From an uncultured Chthoniobacterales bacterium (GTDB taxonomy: Bacteria; Verrucomicrobiota; Verrucomicrobiae; Chthoniobacterales; UBA10450), in contig CATPCN010000402.1 of assembly GCA_955652855.1 (NCBI GenBank), forward strand, positions 1 through 9,602: DNA of 9,602 nt, written 5' to 3'. Below, in pieces: positions 1 through 6,461 of this stretch. The notes below the pieces were generated by a model that saw only the letters and a list, made by a program, of their open reading frames with translations, was not told where the DNA came from and did not search any database. Position 1 is the stretch's first letter; every line of letters begins with the position of its first letter. Both the position numbers and the translations under genes were made by a program.

Positions 1-765
1 CGCTTTAATCACCGGGATAATCTCCGCGGCGGTGCCGGTGAGAAAACATTCGTCGGCGATGAACACATCGTGCCGCGTGATTTCCGTTTCGGAAATTTTC
101 ATGCCGAGCTCGGCCGCGATCTCGAAAACAACCGCACGCGTGATACCGCGCAACGCACCCGCCGTGATCGGAGGCGTGAAAATCTGCCCACGCTTAATAA
201 TAAAAATATTGTCTGCCGTGCATTCGGCCACATTGCCCGCGTCGTTCAACATGAGCGCTTCATCCGCGCCGGCGAGGTTCGCTTCGATCCGCGCCATGAC
301 GTTGTTCAAATAATTTAGCGACTTCACCGCCGGATTGAGCGCACCCGGATTTGTTCGACGCGTCGCGCAAGTCACCACCGTCAGTCCGTTGCGATAAACG
401 GATTCCGGATAGAGCGCGATTTGCGCTGTGATAATGATCACGCTCGGCCGCTTACACTGCGCCGGATTTAAACCGAGATTGCCGATCCCTCGCGTAACCA
501 CAAGACGAATGTAGCCGGCGCGCACATCATTTTGCCGAATCGTCTCGAGCAACGCCTCCGTCATCTCCGAACGCGTCATAGGAATTTCGAGACAAATCGA
601 GCGCGCCGAATCCCACAGGCGTTCGAGATGCTCTTCGAGCCGAAAGACGCGGCCGTTATAAAACCGGATGCCTTCGAAGATTCCATCACCGTAAAGCAAA
701 CCGTGATCGAAGACAGAAACCTTCGCATCAGCTTCCGCAAAAAATTTTCCGTCGATGTAAATCAT
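1..765 (-). CDS. ilvE: Branched-chain amino acid aminotransferase, C-terminus cut by the window edge
   Basis: Class IV PLP-dependent aminotransferase that interconverts leucine, isoleucine and valine with their 2-oxo acids, using glutamate/2-oxoglutarate; cytosolic. The 255 visible residues start MIYIDGKFF and carry the family marks in order: FDHGLLYGDGIFEGIR (about 19-34), the PLP-binding lysine K148 in NPAVKSLNYLNN, the cofactor-contacting E181 in GNVAECTADNIF, and the GTAAEIIPV motif (244-252). Family members are usually 280-310 residues, so roughly the last 30-50 are outside the window. The start is uncertain. The ATG at 765 fits the family N-terminus but has no Shine-Dalgarno sequence. 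The frame stays open upstream, with ATGs at 861 and 867 and a GGCGGG next to them, which would add a 32-34 residue Ala/Lys-rich extension. It is the last minus-strand gene and is separated from the LolD-like gene by a long inverted repeat. Confidence 0.93.
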   Translation of the reverse strand, partial: MIYIDGKFFAEADAKVSVFDHGLLYGDGIFEGIRFYNGRVFRLEEHLERLWDSARSICLEIPMTRSEMTEALLETIRQNDVRAGYIRLVVTRGIGNLGLNPAQCKRPSVIIITAQIALYPESVYRNGLTVVTCATRRTNPGALNPAVKSLNYLNNVMARIEANLAGADEALMLNDAGNVAECTADNIFIIKRGQIFTPPITAGALRGITRAVVFEIAAELGMKISETEITRHDVFIADECFLTGTAAEIIPVIKA

Positions 766-952
766 CGATTCTTTTGTTTTTGAGCTTGCCGCGCTTCCGC
801 GTTCGCTCGCAGGTTTGACCGCAGCCTTGGCAGCCGCATCGCGAGTTTGAGGTTCATCCATCACCATCCCGCCGGCGCCAGCTGTCGCAGTTTTTGTAAT
901 CACAAGAAAAATCTCCAGCGAATCGGACGCAATTCAAGCGGCAAATCGTTTC

Positions 953-1061
953 GTCATTCCGAGCGAAGTCGAGCAATCCCGGTAAAAAACATTAACAGCT
1001 CCATCCCGCAGCCCAACTCAACGACTCTGCTACGGGATCCCTCGACTTCGCTCGGGATGAC
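953..1061. repeat. Long imperfect inverted repeat (REP-like) between lolD and ilvE
   Basis: Two 28-nt arms, 953-980 and 1034-1061, are inverted copies matching at 25 of 28 positions, separated by a 53-nt spacer. The shared core is GAGCGAAGTCGAG, flanked by GTCAT and ATCCC. The right arm ends 5 nt before the stop codon of the ABC ATPase gene (TAG at 1067-1069). There is no T-tract, so it is not a standard intrinsic terminator, although the RNA hairpin could still affect 3' processing or termination. From memory, repeats with this core are dispersed in many environmental bacterial genomes; copy number here cannot be seen. The rest of the 766-1066 gap holds only the possible N-terminal extension of ilvE. 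Confidence 0.85.
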
Positions 1062-1066
1062 AAAAA

Positions 1067-1777
1067 CTACTGCAACACGCCGTCGGCAATCTGCAATTGC
1101 CGGTCGCCACGTGACGCAAGCCGCTGATCGTGGGTCACGACGAGCAGCGTTTTTTTTCGCTCGCGCGCCAAACTGAGTAAAAGATCGACAATCGAATCGC
1201 CGGTTTTTGAATCGAGATTTCCGGTCGGCTCGTCCGCAAAAATAATGTCCGGATCGTTCGTCAAGGCCCGCGCGATGGCGACGCGTTGCTGTTCGCCACC
1301 GGAAAGCTCCGCGGGCAGATGATGCATCCGCTCCGCCAGTCCGACTGCGCGCAAACTTTCTTCGGCCGTTTTCCTTGTCGATCTTCCTCCAATCATTCCG
1401 GGCAACGAGACGTTTTCCAACGCGGTCAATTCTGGGAGCAAAAAGTATCCTTGAAAAACGAATCCCATTTTTTCGTTGCGCAATTTGGCCTGAGACGACG
1501 CGCTCCCGTTGTAAAGTTTTCTCCCTTCAAACTCCACCGTGCCCGACTCGGGGCGCTCCAAACCGGCGAGCGTGTAGAGCAGCGTTGTTTTCCCAGCACC
1601 GGAAGCGCCACAAAGAAAAACAGCTTCGCCGTGCGCGATTTGCATCGAGATTCCACGCAGCACTTCGATGCGGCGCGAGCCGATGCGGAACGAGCGCTTC
1701 AGATCTCGCGCCACGAGTTGATGTTTTCCGGCTTCCATCAAGTGTTCGCTCTTATTAACCGCGGTCGCCTCGAGCAC
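1067..1777 (-). CDS. LolD/MacB-type ABC transporter ATP-binding protein
   Basis: ATPase subunit of an ABC exporter of the LolD/MacB/FtsE group, which at the inner membrane drives lipoprotein release or substrate extrusion together with an FtsX-type permease. In 236 residues the nucleotide-binding motifs are complete: Walker A GASGAGKTT (57-65), Q-loop Q109 in GFVFQGYFLLPEL, signature LSGGEQQR (158-165), Walker B DIIFADEP with catalytic E183 (177-184), D-loop NLDS (187-190) and H-loop H216. The LPELTALENV stretch after the Q-loop is typical of LolD-like proteins. The start given is a GTG with AAAGG just upstream. An internal ATG at 1738 gives 223 residues and would match the usual N-terminus better; it also leaves more room after the terminator that ends near 1790. 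No permease gene is in the window, so the partner must be elsewhere and the exact function (lolD, macB or other) is open. Confidence 0.9.
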   Translation of the reverse strand: MLEATAVNKSEHLMEAGKHQLVARDLKRSFRIGSRRIEVLRGISMQIAHGEAVFLCGASGAGKTTLLYTLAGLERPESGTVEFEGRKLYNGSASSQAKLRNEKMGFVFQGYFLLPELTALENVSLPGMIGGRSTRKTAEESLRAVGLAERMHHLPAELSGGEQQRVAIARALTNDPDIIFADEPTGNLDSKTGDSIVDLLLSLARERKKTLLVVTHDQRLASRGDRQLQIADGVLQ

Positions 1778-1789
1778 AACGCCTTTCGC

Positions 1790-1834
1790 GAAAACAAAAG
1801 AGCCGCATGACGGAAATCCATCACGCGGCTCTTT
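1790..1834 (-). terminator. Intrinsic terminator of the peptidoglycan-binding protein gene
   Basis: Arms 1797-1810 and 1821-1834 pair over 14 positions with one G/T wobble around a 10-nt loop. On the minus strand the stem ends in GCGGCTCTTT and runs into TTTTGTTTT. It begins 18 nt after the stop codon at 1853. On the plus strand the hairpin is followed by only GAAAAAAC, so it acts on minus-strand transcripts. Confidence 0.87.
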
Positions 1835-1852
1835 GAAAAAACGCGATCCCTG

Positions 1853-2650
1853 TTACGACAATCCCATGGTCGCAAGCGTCGGTTCGTCAACTGCGGCTGT
1901 GACCGCCAGACCGTGATCGGCTTGGAAGTCAGCAAGCGCCTGACGAGTGAGCGGTCCCATCGTTCCGTCCACCGCGCCTTGATAATATCCCTGCTGCTGC
2001 AATCGGGTTTGCACCGTTACAAGCACCTGATCGGGGGCCAATCCGTTATAGCCATAGATCGGGCCGTCGTATTCGTAATTGAACCCGGGATTATAACCCC
2101 AACACGGATACCAATATCCGGTGTCCCAATAATAAGGAGCGCCGAAATAGAAGACGATCCGCGAGTGATTATTCCTCCACCAATCTCGATCGTGGAATTG
2201 ACGGTGGTAGGTGCGGAACGCGGCATACTGTTGGCCGCTATACTGTTGGCCGTTCCAATTGTTGGTAATGGCCACGTTCGTATGTTGCCGGCGCAACCCC
2301 GTTTGATTGCTCACGCCCACATTCGTGTTCTGCGGATTGGACAGTTTCGTCTTGTTATGACGAACGGTCACGTCACTCTGATTTCCAATTTGAGCGTTTA
2401 GATTGTTGTGATGCACGGTCACGTCATTCTGATTTCCGCCGTGAGCGCGGAACGGCGCCGTGGAATTGGTGTGCTGTGACCGCACTTGCATGTTCGTTGG
2501 ATGAACAGCTTTAGTCTGACCCTTTTGCACAGCAACAGCATTATTGTTCCCCTTTTTCTTGGGCCCATTGCCGTTCTGTTCATCTGCAGCACCAGCGGCC
2601 ATGGCAAACGCCAGGCTTCCGACACATGTTAAAAAAAGAATTCGTTTCAT
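1853..2650 (-). CDS. Exported Asn-rich protein with C-terminal peptidoglycan-binding domain
   Basis: A 265-residue protein. Residues 1-22 (MKRILFLTCVGSLAFAMAAG...) form a Sec signal peptide ending near AGAA. Residues 23-135 are Asn/Gln/His-rich and low-complexity, with NQNDVTVHHN (73-82) and NQSDVTVRHN (90-99) as an internal repeat. Residues 150-202 are basic then strongly aromatic (DRDWWRNN, YFGAPYYWDTGYWYPCWGY). Residues 206-264 match a PG_binding_1 fold: TVQTRLQQQGYYQGAVDGTMGPLTRQAL, then FQADHGL. The last part suggests cell-wall binding in the periplasm; no enzyme domain is visible. The ATG at 2650 is chosen because it begins the signal peptide and has GAGGA 8 nt upstream; the frame stays open further up to 2764, but that would bury the signal peptide. 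It is followed by its own terminator and is probably monocistronic. The function is otherwise unknown. Confidence 0.88.
   Translation of the reverse strand: MKRILFLTCVGSLAFAMAAGAADEQNGNGPKKKGNNNAVAVQKGQTKAVHPTNMQVRSQHTNSTAPFRAHGGNQNDVTVHHNNLNAQIGNQSDVTVRHNKTKLSNPQNTNVGVSNQTGLRRQHTNVAITNNWNGQQYSGQQYAAFRTYHRQFHDRDWWRNNHSRIVFYFGAPYYWDTGYWYPCWGYNPGFNYEYDGPIYGYNGLAPDQVLVTVQTRLQQQGYYQGAVDGTMGPLTRQALADFQADHGLAVTAAVDEPTLATMGLS
2226..2255 (-). repeat. 15-bp tandem duplication inside the peptidoglycan-binding protein gene
   Basis: TACTGTTGGCCGCTA (2226-2240) is followed directly by TACTGTTGGCCGTTC (2241-2255). On the coding strand this gives the doubled GQQYSGQQY at about residues 134-142. It keeps the frame and probably arose by slippage in the low-complexity region. 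Confidence 0.7.
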
Positions 2651-2658
2651 AATTTTTT

Positions 2659-2663
2659 TCCTC
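2659..2663 (-). promoter_or_regulatory. Shine-Dalgarno site fixing the start at 2650
   Basis: The minus strand reads GAGGA, then an A/T-only 8-nt spacer, then the ATG at 2650. This supports the signal-peptide start over the upstream in-frame codons, which would overlap trmL. Confidence 0.75.
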
Positions 2664-2760
2664 GTAAACTTAGACAAGCAGACTAGGAATTTATTCAACC
2701 TGCTTAAGTAATTAAACGCCAGGAACGGGCTCGGGTTGCGCGGGCCGTCATGCGGGATGG

Positions 2761-3216
2761 TCATTTCGCGACAATTTGCTGACGGACAGCTTCAAAAAGA
2801 ACAATCGCGACAGCCGTCGCCAGATTCAGGCTGCGCGTTCCGTGCATCGGGATCGTGATGCAATTGTCGATGTTAGCGCCGAGCATGTTTTCCGGCAGCC
2901 CTTTTGTCTCCCGGCCGAAGACAAAAAAATCGCCGCGCTCAAACTGAATCTCGTGATAGGGACGGCGCGTCTTCGTTGTCAGAAAAAAGTAACGCGCGCT
3001 CGCGGCTTGCGCTTTCTGCAGTTCCACGAACGAATTCCAAATCCGCACATCCACTTCATCCCAATAATCGAGACCCGCGCGTTTCAATTGTCGATCATCC
3101 AGCGAGAACCCGAGCGGCTTCACCAAATGCAATGTCGATCTTGTCGCCAGACAAAGCCGTCCAATGTTGCCAGTGTTCGGCGGAATTTCCGGCTCGATCA
3201 GGACGACGTTGAACAT
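2761..3216 (-). CDS. trmL: tRNA (cytidine(34)-2'-O)-methyltransferase
   Basis: SPOUT-class methyltransferase that 2'-O-methylates the wobble nucleotide (C34 or cmnm5U34) of tRNA-Leu isoacceptors with S-adenosylmethionine. The 151-residue protein has the normal length and motifs: the N-terminal MFNVVLIEPEIPPNTGNIGR with N14 and R20, LDYWDEV (49-55), FGRETKGLP (100-108), and the trefoil-knot AdoMet loop IPMHGTRSLNLATAVAIVLFEA (122-143). The N-terminus matches the family, so the ATG at 3216 is secure. No Shine-Dalgarno sequence is present at normal distance: the 5 nt before the ATG abut a 72-bp inverted repeat that fills almost the entire gap to tal. It may be translated from a tal-trmL transcript. 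A 110-bp gap follows before the next minus-strand gene. Confidence 0.95.
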   Translation of the reverse strand: MFNVVLIEPEIPPNTGNIGRLCLATRSTLHLVKPLGFSLDDRQLKRAGLDYWDEVDVRIWNSFVELQKAQAASARYFFLTTKTRRPYHEIQFERGDFFVFGRETKGLPENMLGANIDNCITIPMHGTRSLNLATAVAIVLFEAVRQQIVAK

Positions 3217-3221
3217 GCAAA

Positions 3222-3293
3222 GGTAGGGATGGCTCTCCGAGCCGTCCGTCGAATTCCCAAAATAGTCGGACGCCCCGGAGGTGCGTCCCTACC
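3222..3293. repeat. Palindromic repeat filling the tal-trmL gap
   Basis: Arms 3222-3248 and 3267-3293 are inverted copies matching at 21 of 27 positions; the outer GGTAGGGA/TCCCTACC part is almost perfect. The left arm contains its own hairpin GGCTC-TCC-GAGCC (3231-3243) and the right arm a looser one around CTCCGG, giving a branched outer-stem-plus-two-hairpins architecture. It starts 3 nt from the tal stop codon and ends 5 nt before the trmL ATG, so it occupies 72 of the 80 intergenic bases. It resembles an intercistronic REP/BIME-type element; genome copy number is unknown. Confidence 0.85.
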
Positions 3294-3296
3294 AAT

Positions 3297-4295
3297 TTAT
3301 CCGAGTTTGCTCGCGACGAATTTCTCGAGCTTAACGATGTCGGCGCTGAATTTGCGGATGCCTTCCGACGTCTTTTCCGTCGCCATCGCGTTGTCGTTAA
3401 ACAAATATCGGAATTTTTTCTCGTCCATCTCCAGCCGCGGCACGTCCGCTTTCTTCGCTTTTTCCGGATCGAGTTTGCGCTCAACTGGCTCATACGACTC
3501 AGCCAATTTTTCCAGCAAATCCGGACTGATCGTGAGCAGATCGCAACCGGCCAGCTCAATAATCTGACTGATGTTGCGAAAGCTCGCGCCCATTACTTCA
3601 GTCTTGTAGCCGTACTTTTTGTAATACGTGTAAATTTCCTCCACCGATTTCACGCCGGGATCTTCCGCGCCGGTATAGTCGCGCTTGTTCGCGGCTTTGT
3701 ACCAGTCGTAAATCCGGCCGACGAAGGGTGAGATCAGCTCGATCCCCGCTTCGGCGCAACGCACCGCTTGCGGTAGCGAAAACATCAGCGTCAGATTGCA
3801 ATTGATCCCCTCCTTCTCCAATACCTCGCCCGCGGCGATCCCTTCCCATGTCGATGCAATCTTGATGAGCACGCGTTCGCGCGGAATTTTCCGCTCCTCG
3901 TAAATCTTGATCAATTGGCGTCCCTTGTTAATCGAACCTTCGACATCGAACGAAAGTCGCGCATCGGTTTCGGTCGAAACGCGACCCGGCACGATCTTCA
4001 AAATTTCGGAACCGAATTGCACGAGCAGATGATCGATGACGTCTTCGACCTGTGCTGCGCCGCTCAGGCCGGAGCTCTTGCGGTCGGCCAGCACTTCGTC
4101 GAGCAGATGAAAATATTTTTCTTTCTGCGTAGTCGCGAAAATGAGACTCGGGTTTGTCGTCGCGTCGCGCGGTTTAAATTCTTTGATCGATTCGAAGTCC
4201 CCCGTGTCCGCGACAACGACGGTGAACTTCTTCAGTTGCTCGAGCTGACTAAGTTTTGATTCGCTCTTCTTGGATTCAGCAACGGCAGTGCTCAT
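3297..4295 (-). CDS. tal: Transaldolase
   Basis: Cytosolic pentose-phosphate enzyme that moves a dihydroxyacetone unit between sedoheptulose-7-phosphate and glyceraldehyde-3-phosphate, giving erythrose-4-phosphate and fructose-6-phosphate. The 332 residues match the TalB-type (subfamily 1) length and motifs: VVADTGDF with D30, DATTNPSL (44-51), [10 protein letters not shown] with E109, the Schiff-base lysine K145 in [23 protein letters not shown] (164-173), [12 protein letters not shown] (189-200), and MGASFRN (235-241). The ATG at 4295 is chosen because GGAGG lies 8 nt upstream and the family begins just before this point; the frame is open to 4358 but lacks similarity there. The first 20 residues are a Ser/Lys-rich extension compared with E. 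coli TalB. The gap to the aminotransferase gene upstream is 71 bp, so co-transcription is plausible. Confidence 0.97.
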   Translation of the reverse strand: MSTAVAESKKSESKLSQLEQLKKFTVVVADTGDFESIKEFKPRDATTNPSLIFATTQKEKYFHLLDEVLADRKSSGLSGAAQVEDVIDHLLVQFGSEILKIVPGRVSTETDARLSFDVEGSINKGRQLIKIYEERKIPRERVLIKIASTWEGIAAGEVLEKEGINCNLTLMFSLPQAVRCAEAGIELISPFVGRIYDWYKAANKRDYTGAEDPGVKSVEEIYTYYKKYGYKTEVMGASFRNISQIIELAGCDLLTISPDLLEKLAESYEPVERKLDPEKAKKADVPRLEMDEKKFRYLFNDNAMATEKTSEGIRKFSADIVKLEKFVASKLG

Positions 4296-4303
4296 GATTT
4301 TTG

Positions 4304-4308
4304 CCTCC
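4304..4308 (-). promoter_or_regulatory. Shine-Dalgarno site of tal
   Basis: A perfect GGAGG on the minus strand lies 8 nt before the ATG at 4295. It is the strongest ribosome-binding site in the window and decides the tal start. Confidence 0.85.
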
Positions 4309-4366
4309 GGGATGGTCTGTAGCTGGAGCAAATCGTAAGGCCCTCGCTCCGACCACACAATCCCAA

Positions 4367-5785
4367 TTATGCGGAGACGGGGCGGGCCGAAGTGGCCGAA
4401 CGCTTCGAGCCGAGCGCGGCTTTCACGAAATTATTTCCGATCTCCCACATTGGGCCGGGAAATTTTCGGCATTCGGTAAGCACGTCGTCGAGCGCGGTAA
4501 CGAAAAGATCGACTTCGCGTTCGCCGATGATGAGCGGCGGCAAGATTTTCACGACGTCCATGGCGTGGCCGGCCACTTGCGTGAGAATGCGATGCTTGCT
4601 CAGCATCTGCGTCACCACCATTTGGGCAAAAAGCACCTTGTCGATCTTGTGCAGGAATTTCCAAGCCATCTTCAGTTTGAATTCCTGCGGCTCATGAAAC
4701 TCGATCCCGATCATGAGACCTTTACCGCGCACTTCTTTGATGAACGAGTGTTTCGCGCGCAACATGTCGATCTTCGCCATCAACAGCGCGCCCATTTTTG
4801 CGGAATTCTCGACGAGGTTCTCATTATCGATCACTTCGAGCGACGCGAGCCCGCACGCCATCGCGAGATTGTTGCGGCCGAATGTCGTCGAATGAACGAC
4901 GCAACGATCCATCCGCGAAAAAGTTTTCTGATAAATTTCTCGCCGCGTCACGATCGCGCCGCACGGGACGTAACCGCCGCTGAGTGTTTTCGCGAGCGTG
5001 ATAATGTCCTGCTCAAGATTGCAGTGTTGAATGCCGAACATTTTTCCAGTGCGTCCGAGACCGGTCTGCACTTCGTCGGAGATGAGAAGCGTCCCGTAAG
5101 ATCGACATAATTCCTGGGCGCGCACAAAAAAATCGGTCGCCGGCGATTTGCAGCCTTTTCCCTGGACTGTCTCAATGACGAAGGCTGCGACGTCGCGCAA
5201 ACGTAATTGCCGATCTAACGCCTCGAGATCATCGAGAGGCACGCGCGCGTCGAATCCTTCCATCAACGGTCCGAAACCTTCGGTGAAACTTTCGCAGCCC
5301 ATCAACGAAAGCGAGCCGAGACTCAATCCATGAAACGCGCTCTCGAGCGAGATGACACGCTTCCGTCCTGTGGCGGCGCGCGCAAATTTCAGCGCGCCTT
5401 CCATCGCTTCGGTGCCCGAGTTGCAAAAGAAAACGGCATCGAGATGCGGCGGCGTCCGTTTCGTGATCGCCTCCGCGAGCAATCCGCTGAGCAGCGAGCA
5501 ATCCATCTGCACCATGTTTGGAAGATCGAGATCAAGCACGTCGCGGATCGCCTGCTTCACCACCGGATGATTTCGCCCGATATTGAAAACGCTGTAGCCG
5601 CTCAGAAAATCGAGATAGGCGGTGTTATCCATGTCGTAGAGATACGCGCCCTCCGCTCGTGCATAGACCTTGTCGAAACCGATGACGCGCTGCGCCGCTA
5701 CGAGCGTGCGGTTGATGTGCCGCTCGTGCAGTTGGTAATTCTCGCCCAACCGCGCCGCGATGATTTCCTTCAGGTCAAAAGCCAC
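4367..5785 (-). CDS. Class III PLP-dependent aminotransferase, substrate uncertain
   Basis: Fold-type I, class III (ornithine/acetylornithine-like) aminotransferase of 472 residues. Visible marks: [21 protein letters not shown] (46-66), the cofactor-phosphate motif NSGTEA (122-127), FHG at 151-153 that stacks on PLP, the ring-contacting D237 in [15 protein letters not shown], the Schiff-base lysine K266 in [16 protein letters not shown], and [11 protein letters not shown] (298-308). The [12 protein letters not shown] segment and the length recall the HpnO-type 'aspartate aminotransferase family' proteins, but no hopanoid genes are nearby and the substrate cannot be set from sequence. The start is a GTG; an in-frame stop lies 18 nt upstream (5804-5806) and no clear Shine-Dalgarno site is seen. 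It follows a 168-residue membrane protein gene by 47 bp. Its first 12 codons are part of a 99-bp direct repeat whose second copy lies at 6363-6461. Confidence 0.9.
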   Translation of the reverse strand: MAFDLKEIIAARLGENYQLHERHINRTLVAAQRVIGFDKVYARAEGAYLYDMDNTAYLDFLSGYSVFNIGRNHPVVKQAIRDVLDLDLPNMVQMDCSLLSGLLAEAITKRTPPHLDAVFFCNSGTEAMEGALKFARAATGRKRVISLESAFHGLSLGSLSLMGCESFTEGFGPLMEGFDARVPLDDLEALDRQLRLRDVAAFVIETVQGKGCKSPATDFFVRAQELCRSYGTLLISDEVQTGLGRTGKMFGIQHCNLEQDIITLAKTLSGGYVPCGAIVTRREIYQKTFSRMDRCVVHSTTFGRNNLAMACGLASLEVIDNENLVENSAKMGALLMAKIDMLRAKHSFIKEVRGKGLMIGIEFHEPQEFKLKMAWKFLHKIDKVLFAQMVVTQMLSKHRILTQVAGHAMDVVKILPPLIIGEREVDLFVTALDDVLTECRKFPGPMWEIGNNFVKAALGSKRSATSARPVSA

Positions 5786-5848
5786 GACGAAAGATTCTGC
5801 GATTTAGGTTCGAAACGCAAACGCACCGCGCCTTAAGGTTTCCAGTCG
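5750..5848. repeat. 99-bp perfect direct repeat, copy 1
   Basis: Identical base for base to 6363-6461 (offset 613) and ends sharply in mismatches on both sides (a/c on the left, c/t on the right). This copy covers the first 12 codons of the aminotransferase gene, the 47-bp gap, and the last codons (DWKP-stop) of the paralogue at 5833. Confidence 0.95.
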
Positions 5849-6339
5849 CGATAAGCCTCGTGGGCGCCAAGTTGTAGATTGGTCTTGCCCTGGCCGTACT
5901 GATCGAGCTGTTCGGCCAACCATTGAAACCACTCAAATGTTTTCTGCGATCCGCTACGTTGCCGTTCATATTCGACGAACCGCCGTAACTTCCGCCAAAT
6001 GACACGAATATTTCCGCCGACCAAGTTGTCCACGATTCGCAATGGAACGATGCGCTCGAAGACGGCATACCCAAGCCCTTCGATAACGATCCCGACCAAC
6101 CGCACCGCAGTCAGTGTTTTGGTGTCAGATTGGATTTCTGCCGGCGTGGCGTTTTCAGGAACGGTTTGAACGACGAGAACCGATTCCATGTACGCCGGCG
6201 TCAGCATAGCGTGAACTGCCTCGAGCGCGGCGCGCTCCTCGCGATCTCGCCGCAGTCGACGGGCTTCGGTTAATCCAAAGAGACCGCCGAGGATTAAAGT
6301 CAGCGCGGTTGCGATGTTAGCGAGCGTCGAAATGTCCAC
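5833..6339 (-). CDS. Membrane-anchored protein of unknown function, paralogue A (DUF4760-like)
   Basis: A 168-residue protein with one N-terminal hydrophobic segment (about 6-24, LANIATALTLILGGLFGLT), followed at once by the basic, charged EARRLRRDREERAA. This suggests an N-out, C-in single-span protein with a cytosolic helical domain. Later landmarks are GYAVFERIVPL (90-100), VGGNIRVIWRKLR (107-119) and RSGSQKTFEWFQWLAEQLD (127-146). The overall look resembles DUF4760-type proteins, but that assignment is from memory and the function is unknown. It aligns without gaps to the 168-residue protein coded at 6446-6952, with 86 identical positions (about 51%). The start is a GTG with only a weak GGTAAG upstream; a copied fragment of the aminotransferase start lies just upstream in the direct repeat. 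The class III aminotransferase gene follows after 47 bp. Confidence 0.8.
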   Translation of the reverse strand: MDISTLANIATALTLILGGLFGLTEARRLRRDREERAALEAVHAMLTPAYMESVLVVQTVPENATPAEIQSDTKTLTAVRLVGIVIEGLGYAVFERIVPLRIVDNLVGGNIRVIWRKLRRFVEYERQRSGSQKTFEWFQWLAEQLDQYGQGKTNLQLGAHEAYRDWKP

Positions 6340-6362
6340 GAGTAGAACTTACCAAGCGGGTC

Positions 6363-6461
6363 CCGCGCCGCGATGATTTCCTTCAGGTCAAAAGCCACGA
6401 CGAAAGATTCTGCGATTTAGGTTCGAAACGCAAACGCACCGCGCCTTAAGGTTTCCAGTCG
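6363..6461. repeat. 99-bp perfect direct repeat, copy 2, with aminotransferase 5' remnant
   Basis: Second copy of 5750-5848. Here the aminotransferase start (GTG at 6398, then codons for [11 protein letters not shown]) leads into unrelated sequence at 6362 and so is a non-functional remnant. It sits between the stop of paralogue B and the start of paralogue A. The segment between the two copies (5849-6362) carries almost all of paralogue A. Confidence 0.95.

Noticed and set aside
1286..1810. Plus-strand open frame opposite the ABC ATPase gene
   Set aside because: Antisense to a gene with complete Walker A, signature and Walker B motifs, and it runs through the terminator.
2651..2764. Upstream extension of the peptidoglycan-binding protein to 2764
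   Set aside because: It overlaps the end of trmL and places a charged segment before an evident signal peptide with GAGGA upstream.
3222..3293. Intrinsic terminator of tal
   Set aside because: The structure is large and branched and lacks a T-tract on either strand; a dispersed palindromic repeat explains it better.
2776..3567. Long plus-strand open frame opposite trmL and tal
   Set aside because: It lies antisense to two clearly recognised genes, spans the repeat between them, and its translation shows no motif.
4301..5110. Long plus-strand open frame opposite the class III aminotransferase
   Set aside because: Antisense frame caused by the codon bias of the real gene; the His/Arg-rich translation has no domain.
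5750..6461. Att sites of an integrated element or a composite transposon
   Set aside because: The segment between the direct repeats carries only one small gene and no integrase or transposase.
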